A stretch of 33,503 nt of DNA from assembly GCF_021245735.1 (NCBI RefSeq), contig NZ_JAJISB010000009.1, positions 1 to 33,503 on the forward strand, read 5' to 3'. The DNA is from Brevibacillus daliensis (GTDB taxonomy: Bacteria > Bacillota > Bacilli > Brevibacillales > Brevibacillaceae). The translations under genes and the position numbers were made by a program. Shown here piece after piece: positions 33,180-33,503 of this stretch; position 1 is the stretch's first letter, and the number at the start of each line of letters is the position of its first letter. The notes beneath the pieces are model-generated. The model did no database searches. It saw only the letters and a program-made list of their open reading frames with translations, and was not told the origin of the DNA.

Positions 33180-33503
33180 ATGAAGAAAACAGCACCAAAA
33201 TGGATGATTGGGGCATTAGCACTAGCAGTCTTTGCACCAACTGCGGCTTTTGCAGCAACGAATACAAATGTAGATGCAACTAAAGTAGAGCAAAACTTTC
33301 ATCATAAACGTGTAATCTATTCACCTGAGGATAGACAGGTTAATCAGCAGGAATTAATGCAAATTATCAACAAATACAATCCCGATCTAGCTGACGATTT
33401 CCAAAAGCTATTTGACCAGCAGGAAAAAATGATGGAAAAATCAGGCCTAAAGCCTACTGGTGAAGCCAAAAATATCGATGAAGAAACGAAAAAGAAGCTT
33501 GAT
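33180..33503 (+). CDS. Sec-secreted protein, partial (3' end outside the window)
   Basis: GAAGGAG lies about 11 nt before ATG 33180, and the frame stays open for 108 codons to the window edge. The N-terminus is a clear signal peptide: MKKTAPKWM, hydrophobic core IGALALAVFAPTA, and AFA-A as the likely cleavage site near residue 25. The mature part is charged and polar, with HHKRVIYSPEDRQVNQQELM, NKYNPDLADDFQKLFDQQEK and many Lys/Glu residues, probably helical. I do not recognise the family. There is no lipobox Cys, so the product is released or wall-bound. Confidence 0.8.
   Translation, partial: MKKTAPKWMIGALALAVFAPTAAFAATNTNVDATKVEQNFHHKRVIYSPEDRQVNQQELMQIINKYNPDLADDFQKLFDQQEKMMEKSGLKPTGEAKNIDEETKKKLD

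Overview
The window looks like chromosome of a low-GC, endospore-forming Firmicute. Evidence: a gerA-type germinant receptor operon, a YtaF-type sporulation membrane protein, strong AGGAGG ribosome binding sites, GTG/TTG starts and many Rho-independent terminators. The mix of families suggests a Bacillales member such as Brevibacillus; the genus is inferred, not shown. There are no tRNA or rRNA genes, no CRISPR array and no complete mobile element. Fragments of dead genes lie between the living ones, as expected of an accessory region that has turned over by insertion and deletion.

Layout. 1-550: remnants of an IS3-type orfA and of a 2-oxoacid dehydrogenase E1-beta gene. 671-4988: a compact regulatory module with a Dke1-like cupin (minus), a large STAND ATPase/SARP-type activator (plus) and a short-chain dehydrogenase (plus). 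The cupin and dehydrogenase promoters carry the same three GTAAGA-type heptamers with the same spacing, ending 8 nt before the -10, so the activator probably controls both. 5067-6919: a TetR repressor divergent from an isolated heme O synthase gene (ctaB), with similar ATACT-N4-AGTAT palindromes at both ends of tetR. 7013-8664: a second TetR and a zinc-independent quinone oxidoreductase. 8861-10310: a frameshifted ECF sigma factor and a frameshifted VOC protein, then an 11-bp tandem repeat. 10493-12645: a divergent LysR/MFS exporter pair. 13156-16286: a glucose/sorbosone-dehydrogenase-fold protein, a 23-residue ORF with a good ribosome binding site, and a CDF metal exporter.

16300-18024 is the most broken stretch: an M23 peptidase fossil, a resolvase N-terminus joined to a foreign tail behind a res-like site, a transposase C-terminus, a signal-peptide stub and a PadR N-terminus. 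18264-20176: an orphan TatA, an XRE/DUF1232 regulator and divergent ytaF. 20719-24472: the gerA/gerB/gerC operon on the minus strand. 24637-27535: a PhzF-family protein, a YdeI/CDGSH protein that has lost its start, a GNAT fossil and small ORFs. 27794-32778: a Bcr-type MFS exporter, a PEP-mutase/isocitrate-lyase-family gene overlapping adaA, and an M3 oligoendopeptidase. The window ends inside a gene for a Sec-secreted protein (from 33180).

Most functional units are small regulator/target pairs: SARP with cupin and SDR, TetR with ctaB, TetR with oxidoreductase, LysR with MFS, XRE with ytaF, and PEP mutase with AdaA. The best candidate for something undescribed is the activator-cupin-SDR module with its matching triple-heptamer promoters.
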